A DNA stretch of 64,000 nt from an uncultured Bacteroidaceae bacterium. GTDB taxonomy: Bacteria; Bacteroidota; Bacteroidia; Bacteroidales; Bacteroidaceae. Where the stretch lies: NCBI GenBank assembly GCA_905233765.1, contig CAJOCU010000011.1, positions 1-64,000 on the forward strand. Direction: 5' to 3'. Shown in pieces: positions 51,813 through 59,293 of this stretch. The first letter of the stretch is position 1. Every line of letters starts with the position of its first letter. The notes under the pieces were generated by a model. That model did not search any database, was not told the DNA's origin, and saw nothing but the letters and a program-made list of their open reading frames with translations. A program made the translations under genes and the position numbers.

Positions 51813-52685
51813 TTAGATGCGGTCGAGGACCTTGGTGATGAGCGTATCGATAGAGTTCTTGTACGCTGTGTTCATCTCCGTGGTGTAGCGGTTGGCGATG
51901 ACCATGCAGCAGGTCATGGCGCGATGCCCGAGTAGCGCTGCCAGGCCGGACAGTGCACTCGACTCCATTTCGAAGTTGCAGATGTGCATACCGTCATACT
52001 CAAAGGATTCAACTTTCTCATTCTGTTGCGGGTCGGCGATGGGTGCGCGCAGTTGGCGTCCCTGGGGACCATAGAACCCGCCGCATGAGATGGTGTAGCC
52101 GCGAACCATGTCATCCTGTGCAATCTGGTCGATGAGTGCGGCATCGGCAACGGAAACATAGGGCGCGCCCTTGATGGGGGACCACTGCATGTGTCGTTTG
52201 AAGGCTTCTTCGAGTGGGAGGTCACAGACTTGATCCCTGCCGGCATAGAAGTTCAGCAGGCCGTCGAAGCCAATGCTCTTGACCGATGCTACGAAACTGC
52301 CGGTCGGGGTATAGGGTTGCAGACCGCCGCAAGTGCCGATGCGCACACATGTCAGCGTGCGATGCTCGTCGCGTTCGGTGCGCGTCTGGTAGTCGATATT
52401 GGCCAGTGTGTCGAGTTCATTCATGACAATGTCTATGTTGTCACACCCGATGCCATGGCTTTGACAGGTGATACGCTTACCTTTGTAGGAACCTGTAATC
52501 GTGTGGAACTCACGGCTGCTCACTTCACACTCCAGGCTGTCAAAATGTGCTGCGACGGTGTTTACGCGACCCGGGTCACCCACGAGGATGACGCGGTCGG
52601 CAAGCTGCTCGGGACGCAGGTGAAGGTGGAAGCATGAGCCGTCTTCATTGATGATGAGTTCAGAAGGCGCAAAAACTTTTTTCAT
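51813..52685 (-). CDS. Nucleoside phosphorylase (uridine phosphorylase-like)
   Basis: 290 residues. NP-I fold: phosphate-binding GDPGRV (about 37-42), CVRIGTCGGLQ, and the ribose/base site FEMESSALSGLA. It cleaves nucleosides with phosphate to free base and ribose 1-phosphate; the pattern leans to uridine phosphorylase, but purine activity cannot be excluded. Its stop is next to the mnmE start. Confidence 0.88.
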   Translation of the reverse strand: MKKVFAPSELIINEDGSCFHLHLRPEQLADRVILVGDPGRVNTVAAHFDSLECEVSSREFHTITGSYKGKRITCQSHGIGCDNIDIVMNELDTLANIDYQTRTERDEHRTLTCVRIGTCGGLQPYTPTGSFVASVKSIGFDGLLNFYAGRDQVCDLPLEEAFKRHMQWSPIKGAPYVSVADAALIDQIAQDDMVRGYTISCGGFYGPQGRQLRAPIADPQQNEKVESFEYDGMHICNFEMESSALSGLAALLGHRAMTCCMVIANRYTTEMNTAYKNSIDTLITKVLDRI

Positions 52686-52696
52686 AGCTGCATAGG

Positions 52697-54067
52697 TTAT
52701 TTGTGTGTAATCTCGGCGTTGCGGATGTCCTTGGCCAGCTGCTGCAGCTGTTCCAGCTGCGGGTAGTAGGTGGCCTCGAGCTTCAGGATGGTGGCGCCCA
52801 GTTGTTTGCGGTCGGCAGCTGCTGCGGTGGCGTAGTTGTCGCGCAGGCGGCTGAGCATCGTGGCATCCGTCTCGCTATTCTTGTTGAGCTGCACCCATTG
52901 CTGCATCTTCTGGCGGGCCACAGGTGACTTGAAGTCTGTGAGGCGCGTGTAGGTGCGGCTATCGTCGATGGGGAACACGAACTCGGTCTTGTTGCCGCCC
53001 TTTGCGGAATGGCTGTCGCGCAGTGCTTCCAGACGTTTCAGGCCCAGCGCCTGCGCTGTCTCGCCTTTCTCGCCCTTAACCCACGTGTCGCGGATGCTGG
53101 TGAGACGAGCGAGGGCGCGCAGCTCAGCAGCAGAGGTCTCGTCGCCGTAGAGCTGGCGCGTGTCGTTGGGGATGAAGATGTAGATGCACACCTTGCCCTC
53201 GGGTTGGCGACGGTCGGTGATGAACCAGCCCAGCTGCGTGAACTCGTCGATGGCAAGCAGGTAGTCGTTGGCCGTTGAGTTGTAGGGATAGCCCATGTTC
53301 TCAGGTGCGAGGAAGCTGCCGTCCTCGCCGTCGGCGCGTGTCACGAAGATGTCGTAGCCGCCCATGCTCTCAGGGCCTGTGGCGCCGTAGTAGAGGGTGA
53401 TGCCATCAGAGAGCAGGAAGGGGAAGTTCTGTGCGTAGCTCGCCGTGCCTTCCGCCTCGTCGTCCTCGTTGTCGAGGCCTTTCAGGGGTGTCGGCTGCGA
53501 CCATTGATCGCCAATCTTGTCTGAAACGGCCAGCCGTAGGGTAGGCGAGGCCTCGGAGCCCTCGGGCACTGTGCTCAGGACGGCGAGGTAGCGCTTGTTG
53601 GAGAACTCGTTCTCGTAGATGGTGGCGCCGCTGTTGTCGCGGGTGTGGTAGGTGCTGGCATAGCTGTCGATGCGTCCGCTCTCGCGGCTCAGCTCAATCT
53701 CGCGCAGCGCCTGTGCCTTGTCGCACACGATGCTGTCGATGATGACGATGCGCTCGGTGGCGTGCAGTTTGGCGCGTCCCTGGCGCACGGAATCCAGCAG
53801 GAGACTCTCTGCCGCAGCACTCTTGCGGCGTTTCTTCAGCGCCGTGATCTCCTTCTCCAGGAGCGATTCGGCCTTGTCGAAGTCGTAGAGTGCAAAAGCC
53901 TCGCGGGCCTGCTGGATGGCAGGCACTGCGGGCGTCTTGGTCGCTGCCGCACGACGCTTCTGTGCTGCGGCGGGCACAGCGGAAATGATAAATAATAAAC
54001 AGCAAATAATAAAGAATCGGCTGGCGCCTGAGCGCAGGCTATTCATGTATGTCAACTTTCTCATCAT
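52697..54067 (-). CDS. Exported PD40/WD40-like repeat protein
   Basis: 456 residues from ATG 54067; a GTG at 54076 and an ATG at 54046 are alternatives. Signal peptide with core FFIICCLLFIISAVPAAA. A TPR-like helical start (AIQQAREAFALYDFDKAESL) leads to PD40-type beta-propeller pieces (LLSDGITLYYGATGPESMGG, then YDIFVTRA; GYPYNSTANDYLLAIDE) and a helical C-terminus. Similar Bacteroidetes proteins are envelope components of unknown function. Confidence 0.75.
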   Translation of the reverse strand: MMRKLTYMNSLRSGASRFFIICCLLFIISAVPAAAQKRRAAATKTPAVPAIQQAREAFALYDFDKAESLLEKEITALKKRRKSAAAESLLLDSVRQGRAKLHATERIVIIDSIVCDKAQALREIELSRESGRIDSYASTYHTRDNSGATIYENEFSNKRYLAVLSTVPEGSEASPTLRLAVSDKIGDQWSQPTPLKGLDNEDDEAEGTASYAQNFPFLLSDGITLYYGATGPESMGGYDIFVTRADGEDGSFLAPENMGYPYNSTANDYLLAIDEFTQLGWFITDRRQPEGKVCIYIFIPNDTRQLYGDETSAAELRALARLTSIRDTWVKGEKGETAQALGLKRLEALRDSHSAKGGNKTEFVFPIDDSRTYTRLTDFKSPVARQKMQQWVQLNKNSETDATMLSRLRDNYATAAAADRKQLGATILKLEATYYPQLEQLQQLAKDIRNAEITHK

Positions 54068-54091
54068 ATTTATCACTTATCATTTATCATC

Positions 54092-54129
54092 TGTTAATTG
54101 TTAACTGTTAATTGTTGATTGTCAACTGT
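54092..54129. repeat. A/T-rich GTTAATT/GTTAACT tandem repeat
   Basis: Units of TTAATTGTTAACTG repeat in the gap between the fused oxidoreductase gene and the PD40 gene. Same style as the A/T-rich repeats at 45537 and 57069. Confidence 0.6.
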
Positions 54130-56485
54130 TCAGGTACTCATGCATCGCAGCCGCTGCACGACGGCCGTCGCCCATAGCGAGGATGACCGTGGCACCGCCG
54201 CGAACGATGTCGCCGCCGGCGAAGATCGTGGGGATGTTGGTTTGCATGCCGTCGTTCACCACGATGGTGTTCTTGCGCCCCAGCTCAAGGCCCTCGATGC
54301 TTGTAGGCACAATCGGGTTGGGACTTACACCCACAGCCACGATGGCCTGGTCGATGTCGATGGTCTCCGTGGCACCGGGGATGGGCTGCGGGCTGCGGCG
54401 ACCGCTGGCATCGGGCTCACCGAGCTCCATCTTCTGCAGTACGACGGCGCGGACGTTGCCCTTGTCGTCAGCCAGGTATTCGATGGGGTTGTGCAGTGTC
54501 AGGAATTCGATGCCCTCCTCCTTGGCGTGCTTCACCTCTTCCAGACGGGCGGGCATCTCGGCCTCGCTGCGACGGTAGGCGATGAACACGCGCTCGGCGC
54601 CCAGACGCTTGGCCGTGCGGCAGGAGTCCATAGCGGTGTTGCCACCGCCGACCACCATCACGCTCTTGGCACGGTGAATAGGTGTATCGGTCTCGGGATT
54701 GGAAGCGTCCATCAGGTTCACACGCGTGAGGTATTCATTGGAGGACATAATGCCCTTGAGGTTCTCGCCCGGGATGTTCATGAAGTTGGGCAGACCGGCA
54801 CCGGAGCCAACGAAGATGCCTGCGAAGCCCTGCTTCTCCAGCTCTTCTACGGCGATAGTCTTTCCGATGATGCAGTCCTTGACGAACTTCACGCCCATCT
54901 TCTCGAGGTTCTGGATTTCCACGTCTACGATGGCGTTGGGAAGACGGAACTCGGGGATACCATATTTCAACACACCGCCAATCTCGTGCAGAGCCTCGAA
55001 GACAGTGACCTCATAGCCCAGCTTGGCCATATCACCGGCGAAGCTCAGGCCCGAAGGACCGGAACCTACGACGGCAATCTTCTTGCCGTTGGCCGGTGCA
55101 CACTCGGGGATGGCCATATTGCCGCTCTCGCGCTCGTAGTCGGCAGCAAAGCGCTCCAGATAACCGATGGCCACAGCGGGCTCGTTCATCTTCAGGTGGA
55201 TACACTTGCTTTCGCACTGCTTCTCCTGCGGACATACACGGCCGCAGACGGCGGGTAGGGCAGAGGTCTGCTTCAGCACTTGGGCTGCGCCGAGGAAGTT
55301 GCCGCGCTCGATGTTCTTGATGAACGAGGGAATCTGAATGTTCACGGGACAGCCCTCCATACACGTTGGCTTAGCGCAGTCGAGGCAGCGCTTGGCTTCC
55401 AGAAGTGCCTGCTCCTTGGTCAGACCTTTGTTCACCTCTTCAGTGCGGGTAGTGGCACGATAGACGGGGTCGAGTTCCGACATCTTCACGCGCTCGATGG
55501 CCGTGCGCTCCTTCGCCTTCATTGAAGCACGAAGCTCTGCACGCCAGGGTGCATTGCGGTCGGTGAGGGAGTCGGCAGCCTCGGTGGCACCGGCGGCAGA
55601 TTGAGCGGAACAGACCTCATTGGACTTATTGGACTCTTGAGCCTTATTAGGTTCATTGGTTTCGTTGGCTTCAGCAAAGGCTGCGAGAGCTGCCTGCTCT
55701 TCCTCCTTAAATGCTGTCATGCGAGATAACATCTCATCGAAATCGACTTCGTGGCCGTCGAACTCGGGGCCATCGACGCAGACGAAGCGGGTCTTGCCGC
55801 CAACGGTGATGCGGCAGGCGCCGCACATACCTGTGCCATCGACCATGATGGTGTTCAGCGAGACGTCAGTGCTGATACCGTACTTCTTGGTCAGCAGACA
55901 GCAGAACTTCATCATGATAGCGGGACCGATAGCGAATACCTTATCCACTTTCTCGCGCTGGATAACCTGCTCGATACCCACGGTGACAACACCTTTCTGC
56001 CCATACGAGCCGTCGTCGGTCATGATGATGACCTCGTCGGAATGTTTGCTGACTTCGTCCTCCAGGATGATGAGGTCCTTGCTGCGGCCTGCGAGCACGC
56101 TGATGACGCGGTTGCCGGCGGCCTTCAGGGCCTTGATGATGGGGAGCATCGGCGCTACGCCTACGCCACCGCCGGCACACACCACGGTGCCGAAGTTCTC
56201 AATATGTGTAGCCTTGCCGAGGGGACCTACCACGTCCGTGATCTCATCGCCTACGTTCAGGTCGCAGAGCTTCGTGGAGCTCACGCCCACTTTCTGCACC
56301 ACGAGGGTGATGGTACCGGCCTGTGTGTCGGCATCGGCGATGGTCAGCGGCATACGTTCGCCCTTCTCGCCCACGCGAACGATGACGAAGTGTCCGGCAC
56401 GACGGGCTTTGGCGATGAGGGGAGCCTCGACCACCAGCTTAAAGACTTTCTCTGAAAACTGTTCCTTAGCAACAATCTTATTCAT
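54122..56485 (-). CDS. Fused NfnA/SudB-like and NADPH-dependent glutamate synthase (GltD/SudA)-like oxidoreductase
   Basis: 787 residues. Residues 1 to about 260 form a ferredoxin-NADP reductase-like unit with FAD/NAD folds (GGGVGVAPMLPI) and a 2Fe-2S Cys cluster (GMCGACR and later Cys). An Asn/Glu/Ser-rich linker (about 270-310) joins it to a GltD-like half. That half has 4Fe-4S motifs (CLDCAKPTCMEGCPV, CGRVCPQEKQCESKC), FAD-binding GSGPSGLSFAGDMAK, NADPH-binding VVGGGNTAMDSCRTAK and FAGGDIVRGGAT. The same two subunits are separate in NfnAB/SudAB enzymes, which bifurcate electrons between NADH, NADPH and ferredoxin. Bacteroidetes often carry the fused form. Probably a redox-balancing transhydrogenase. 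Confidence 0.88.
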   Translation of the reverse strand: MNKIVAKEQFSEKVFKLVVEAPLIAKARRAGHFVIVRVGEKGERMPLTIADADTQAGTITLVVQKVGVSSTKLCDLNVGDEITDVVGPLGKATHIENFGTVVCAGGGVGVAPMLPIIKALKAAGNRVISVLAGRSKDLIILEDEVSKHSDEVIIMTDDGSYGQKGVVTVGIEQVIQREKVDKVFAIGPAIMMKFCCLLTKKYGISTDVSLNTIMVDGTGMCGACRITVGGKTRFVCVDGPEFDGHEVDFDEMLSRMTAFKEEEQAALAAFAEANETNEPNKAQESNKSNEVCSAQSAAGATEAADSLTDRNAPWRAELRASMKAKERTAIERVKMSELDPVYRATTRTEEVNKGLTKEQALLEAKRCLDCAKPTCMEGCPVNIQIPSFIKNIERGNFLGAAQVLKQTSALPAVCGRVCPQEKQCESKCIHLKMNEPAVAIGYLERFAADYERESGNMAIPECAPANGKKIAVVGSGPSGLSFAGDMAKLGYEVTVFEALHEIGGVLKYGIPEFRLPNAIVDVEIQNLEKMGVKFVKDCIIGKTIAVEELEKQGFAGIFVGSGAGLPNFMNIPGENLKGIMSSNEYLTRVNLMDASNPETDTPIHRAKSVMVVGGGNTAMDSCRTAKRLGAERVFIAYRRSEAEMPARLEEVKHAKEEGIEFLTLHNPIEYLADDKGNVRAVVLQKMELGEPDASGRRSPQPIPGATETIDIDQAIVAVGVSPNPIVPTSIEGLELGRKNTIVVNDGMQTNIPTIFAGGDIVRGGATVILAMGDGRRAAAAMHEYLNS

Positions 56486-56525
56486 TTTCTTAAACGTTAT
56501 GTGTGTTGGTTGTCAATTTTGGCTG

Positions 56526-56533
56526 CAAAGGTA
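56526..56533 (-). promoter_or_regulatory. -7 box of the fused oxidoreductase gene
   Basis: TACCTTTG on the minus strand, 41 nt before the ATG at 56485. No clear -33 TTTG. Confidence 0.55.
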
Positions 56534-56648
56534 CAAAAAAATGACGAGATGCGTATCATCTCGACACCTTATTTATCAGTAAAGGCATTTTTTTTGTTTG
56601 CTTTTCCATTTTCGTATCCTTCGTCCGTACAATTTTTACAGCATTCTA

Positions 56649-56956
56649 TACATACCTACATCTTTGCAGGATGATAAGCTTAATATCAATGGGTTAGATG
56701 GGTGTAGGTTCGGGTGTAGGTTGGCCAAAAAGATGTAGGTTCCGGCCTGAAAACGGTGTTTTACACAGAATTCGCTGCCATTTTTCGAGCGTCTGTGTGG
56801 TTGTCGTTCAGCGTTTAAGGGTCAAAGAAGTTCAAGGGGCGCGTTCTTATTGGGATATGTTAAAACCTACACCTTTTTGCCTATCCTACACACAAACCTA
56901 CACCCATCTAACCAATTGATAACAAGTATTTCATTCAATAACGGTGTAGGTATGTA
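56649..56956. mobile_element. MITE-like element with 50-bp terminal inverted repeats (gtgtaggt family, copy 2)
   Basis: The core is 56692-56913 (222 bp). Its ends are imperfect 50-bp inverted repeats (56692-56741 and 56864-56913; 44 of 50 positions match), the outer 19 identical: GGTTAGATGGGTGTAGGTT. An outer 12-bp pair, TACATACCTACA (649-660) and TGTAGGTATGTA (945-956), lies outside. The middle 120 bp codes for nothing I recognise. A related copy sits at 2122-2233. Size and symmetry suggest a non-autonomous mobile or structured-RNA element; no target duplication was found. Confidence 0.6.
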
Positions 56957-57068
56957 GGTTATTTCATGGAAAAATTTACGTGCGAATGTGCATCGTATGT
57001 GATTGTGTTCCTTACTGCCAATCCCTTCCGCGAGGATTCACATCTTTCCGTGGTCCTTTTTTTCTCTT

Positions 57069-57107
57069 CATTGTTCATTTTTCATTGTTCATTTTTCATT
57101 TTTAATG
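57069..57107. repeat. A/T-rich TTCATTTTTCA tandem repeat
   Basis: Repeats of CATTGTTCATTTTT/CATTTTT run just upstream of the TATCTTTG box. The same TTCATTTTTCATTTTT string forms part of the macA signal-peptide coding region at 18281-18306. Confidence 0.65.
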
Positions 57108-57116
57108 AAATAGTCG

Positions 57117-57124
57117 TATCTTTG
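57117..57124 (+). promoter_or_regulatory. -7 box before the winged-helix ORF
   Basis: TATCTTTG, 46 nt before ATG 57171; no clear TTTG at -33. Confidence 0.45.
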
Positions 57125-57170
57125 TGCCGTAAAAACAAGTGAGGCAACCCAGCTCGACCTGCTACGACTG

Positions 57171-57431
57171 ATGAAAGACGAGAATGATACTGTAAATGAT
57201 ACTGTAAAACGTACGAATACCCTTCAGTTGTCCAAGACCGAACATGCTGTACTGGATGCTATTAGTCTGCATCCCGACTACTCCTATGAACAGCTGGCAA
57301 CAACTTGCGGTGTCTCGCGTCCAACCATTGCCAGAACCCTCAAGTCATTACAAGTCTATAACCGCATCCGTCGTGTTGGCTCTGATAAGACAGGACATTG
57401 GGACGTAATTAACAAAAGTCAACGAAGTTAA
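57171..57431 (+). CDS. Small winged-helix protein, likely remnant of an AlbA_2/ATP-binding protein
   Basis: 86 residues: an acidic NDTVNDTVKRTN stretch, then a helix-turn-helix/winged-helix (LDAISLHPDYSYEQLATTCG, VSRPTIARTLKSL, wing ending GSDKTGHW). This is the usual C-terminal tail of larger AAA_4/AlbA_2 ('Schlafen-like') proteins in Bacteroidetes, in which Asp-Thr-Val repeats precede the winged helix. Here the N-terminal enzymatic part is missing, so it is either a truncated remnant or a stand-alone regulator at the island's left edge. Confidence 0.55.
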   Translation: MKDENDTVNDTVKRTNTLQLSKTEHAVLDAISLHPDYSYEQLATTCGVSRPTIARTLKSLQVYNRIRRVGSDKTGHWDVINKSQRS

Positions 57432-57448
57432 TCCTAAAACCATCATTT

Positions 57449-57478
57449 GGCTTATACCCTCGGAGATGGCTCGGAGAT
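57449..57478 (+). repeat. 30-bp direct repeat, left copy (flanks the dinD-like gene)
   Basis: Begins GGCTTATACCCTCGG and ends GGCTCGGAGAT; 29 of 30 bases match the right copy at 58468-58497. The two enclose only the dinD-like gene. Confidence 0.8.
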
Positions 57479-57636
57479 GACATGTTAGAGGTAGAAGAGA
57501 GATAGAATACTCCATGAAGGCTGTGAGTAAACGAGAGGAGAATCAAACTCGTTTGAATTATCCCGAGTGGAAGCAGGCTCGACCGAAGGTCAATGATGCA
57601 TGAAGATATAGAAACGAAAAGAATCGATCATAGTAT

Positions 57637-58467
57637 ATGAAGAAAGAAGAGATACTGGCTCTGTTTAAGAGCTACGAAGAGGCGGTCTGCAAGATTGACG
57701 AGACTGAGTGCTGGAGTGCAAGAAGTTTGTGCTCATTGTTTGGGTACACCCAATGGCGCAATTTCAACAATGTGATAGATAAGGCAAAAGAGGCTTGTAA
57801 CAATGCAGGCCAGTCGGTTTCCGATCATTTTGCTGACGTCAGCAAAACGATACCAATGCCCAAAGGTGCTGAAAAAGAAAGAGACGACGTGATGCTCACT
57901 CGTTATGCCTGCTACCTCGTGGCGCAAAACGGAGATCCTCGCAAACCGCAGATTGCCTTCGCACAGACCTACTTCGCTGTGCAGACACGTCGTGCCGAGC
58001 TGATAGAGCAACGCCTGTTGGAGGTGGAGCGTGTGAAGGCCCGTGCCAAGTTGCAGGAGACTGAGAAGAAGCTTTCGGGCATCCTCTATGAACGTGGCGT
58101 AAACGACCAGACCTTCGCCGTCATCCGCTCCAAAGGCGATCAAGCCCTCTTCCGTCTCAGCACCAATATGATGAAGCGCAAGATGGGTATGCCGCAAAGC
58201 CGTCCCCTTGCCGACTTCCTTCCAACCATCAGCAGCAAAGCCAAGGACTTTGCTGCTGAGATGACCAGCGTGAATGTACAGACCAAAGACCTTCACGGAG
58301 AAGTTTCTATCACCAAGGAGCATGTCGATAACAATGCAGCCGTCCGCAAGATGCTGACAGAGCGCGGCATTATTCCTGAGGACCTGCCTGCAGCTGAGGA
58401 TGTGAAGAAAGTGGAGAGGCGTCTAGCCAGTGAAGAAAAGAAGATGCTGGGAAAGAAGAAAAAGTAG
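57637..58467 (+). CDS. dinD: DinD-like (DNA-damage-inducible protein D) family protein
   Basis: 276 residues, close to the 274 of E. coli DinD. The N-terminal domain (about 1-110) has [20 protein letters not shown] and [20 protein letters not shown]. The middle region is coiled-coil ([20 protein letters not shown]). A conserved C-terminal region has [19 protein letters not shown] and [12 protein letters not shown]. coli DinD is LexA-controlled and has been reported to inhibit RecA filaments. It often lies in restriction-modification islands, as here. No SOS box was recognised. Confidence 0.88.
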   Translation: MKKEEILALFKSYEEAVCKIDETECWSARSLCSLFGYTQWRNFNNVIDKAKEACNNAGQSVSDHFADVSKTIPMPKGAEKERDDVMLTRYACYLVAQNGDPRKPQIAFAQTYFAVQTRRAELIEQRLLEVERVKARAKLQETEKKLSGILYERGVNDQTFAVIRSKGDQALFRLSTNMMKRKMGMPQSRPLADFLPTISSKAKDFAAEMTSVNVQTKDLHGEVSITKEHVDNNAAVRKMLTERGIIPEDLPAAEDVKKVERRLASEEKKMLGKKKK

Positions 58468-58497
58468 GGCTTATACCCTCGAAGATGGCTCGGAGAT
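58468..58497 (+). repeat. 30-bp direct repeat, right copy
   Basis: Begins GGCTTATACCCTCGA and ends GGCTCGGAGAT, starting directly at the end of the dinD-like gene. One mismatch to the copy at 57449-57478, 1019 nt away. Confidence 0.8.
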
Positions 58498-58530
58498 AGA
58501 AGATAGAAAGAAGTAATCAAGAAGTGCAAT

Positions 58531-59289
58531 ATGGCAGAAAAGACGTTGTATAAATACTTGGATGTAAATGGCGGATTGGCGATGCTTGAGCATCACAATC
58601 TGCAGTTTACTAATGCAACCAAGTTCAATGACCCGTTTGACTGTCATCCTGCATTGTTTGATTATTCAAATGTTCCGGCCACACCAAACAACTGGCCTCC
58701 TGCTGATTTTCTCAAAGAAAAGGGTGAATGCGACATGACGAATTTGAGGAACTCCACTTGGATTTGTTGCTTATCGAAGGTGTACGATTCTTTGTTGATG
58801 TGGGCCTACTACAACAGCCATAAAGGAATATGTCTCGGATTGAATATAGAAGCAGTTTTGAAATGTTGTCAACAAATGTTCCTTGGTATGATGCCTCCAT
58901 ATCCTTTAGAAGTCAAATACAGAGACATCCATCAAAAGCCTGATTATTTCAAGGACTTTTCTTCTTGGAATGATTTACTGACTACAAAGGCAGAGGAATG
59001 GAGACATGAGCAAGAGGTGCGTCTAATCGCTAAAGACCCAATGTGGGTTCGAGCTGGTCGCGATATTCCTCATGAGTTATATGAAGAAGAAATAGTTGAT
59101 GGAAAAGAAATCAGACATTACCCTCAATTGACGGGTGAATGCTTCGAGTCAATCTATTTAGGAGTGAACATTTACCCCAAAAACAAAGATGAAATAATTG
59201 AAGCTGCAAAGAAACTGAACCCAGAAATAATAATCTACCAAATGACAATAGACCCAGAAGCATTTAAGCTGAAGGAAAAACAAATATAG
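58531..59289 (+). CDS. DUF2971 family protein
   Basis: 252 residues, no signal peptide. The family pattern is clear: LYKYLDVNGGLAMLEHHNLQ at the start, TKFNDPFD, WICCLSKVYDSLLMWAYYNS followed by HKGICLGLNI, and EWRHEQEVRLI. DUF2971 proteins are uncharacterised and common in defence and mobile islands. Composition is more A+T rich than the core genome. It ends 4 nt before hsdM, so the two are probably co-transcribed. Confidence 0.88.
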   Translation: MAEKTLYKYLDVNGGLAMLEHHNLQFTNATKFNDPFDCHPALFDYSNVPATPNNWPPADFLKEKGECDMTNLRNSTWICCLSKVYDSLLMWAYYNSHKGICLGLNIEAVLKCCQQMFLGMMPPYPLEVKYRDIHQKPDYFKDFSSWNDLLTTKAEEWRHEQEVRLIAKDPMWVRAGRDIPHELYEEEIVDGKEIRHYPQLTGECFESIYLGVNIYPKNKDEIIEAAKKLNPEIIIYQMTIDPEAFKLKEKQI

Positions 59290-59293
59290 CATT

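Larger units (their letters stand above)
56486..57170. other. 685-nt noncoding gap with a repeat element and two promoters
   Basis: Holds a minus-strand -7 box (56526-56533) for the oxidoreductase gene, the inverted-repeat element at 56649-56956, an A/T-rich TTCATTTTTCA repeat (57069-57107) and a plus-strand TATCTTTG box. I see no credible gene here; one short ORF lies inside the element and has no recognisable domain. Confidence 0.7.

Noticed and set aside
54119..55258. Long plus-strand open frame (379 codons) opposite the fused oxidoreductase gene
   Set aside because: It mirrors the codon bias of the minus-strand gene, shows no domain, and the minus-strand frame is full of iron-sulfur and FAD motifs. 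Similar long antisense frames (for example 29480-30538, 15635-16372, 9264-9896) were left out for the same reason.
54122..56485. Two separate genes (dihydroorotate dehydrogenase electron-transfer subunit and gltD)
   Set aside because: The frame is continuous without an internal stop, and the Asn/Glu/Ser-rich linker joins the halves; fused forms are usual in Bacteroidetes.
56692..56956. CRISPR array from repeated gtgtaggt units
   Set aside because: Spacing is irregular, units are inverted as well as direct, there are no equal-length spacers and no cas genes. An inverted-repeat element explains it better.
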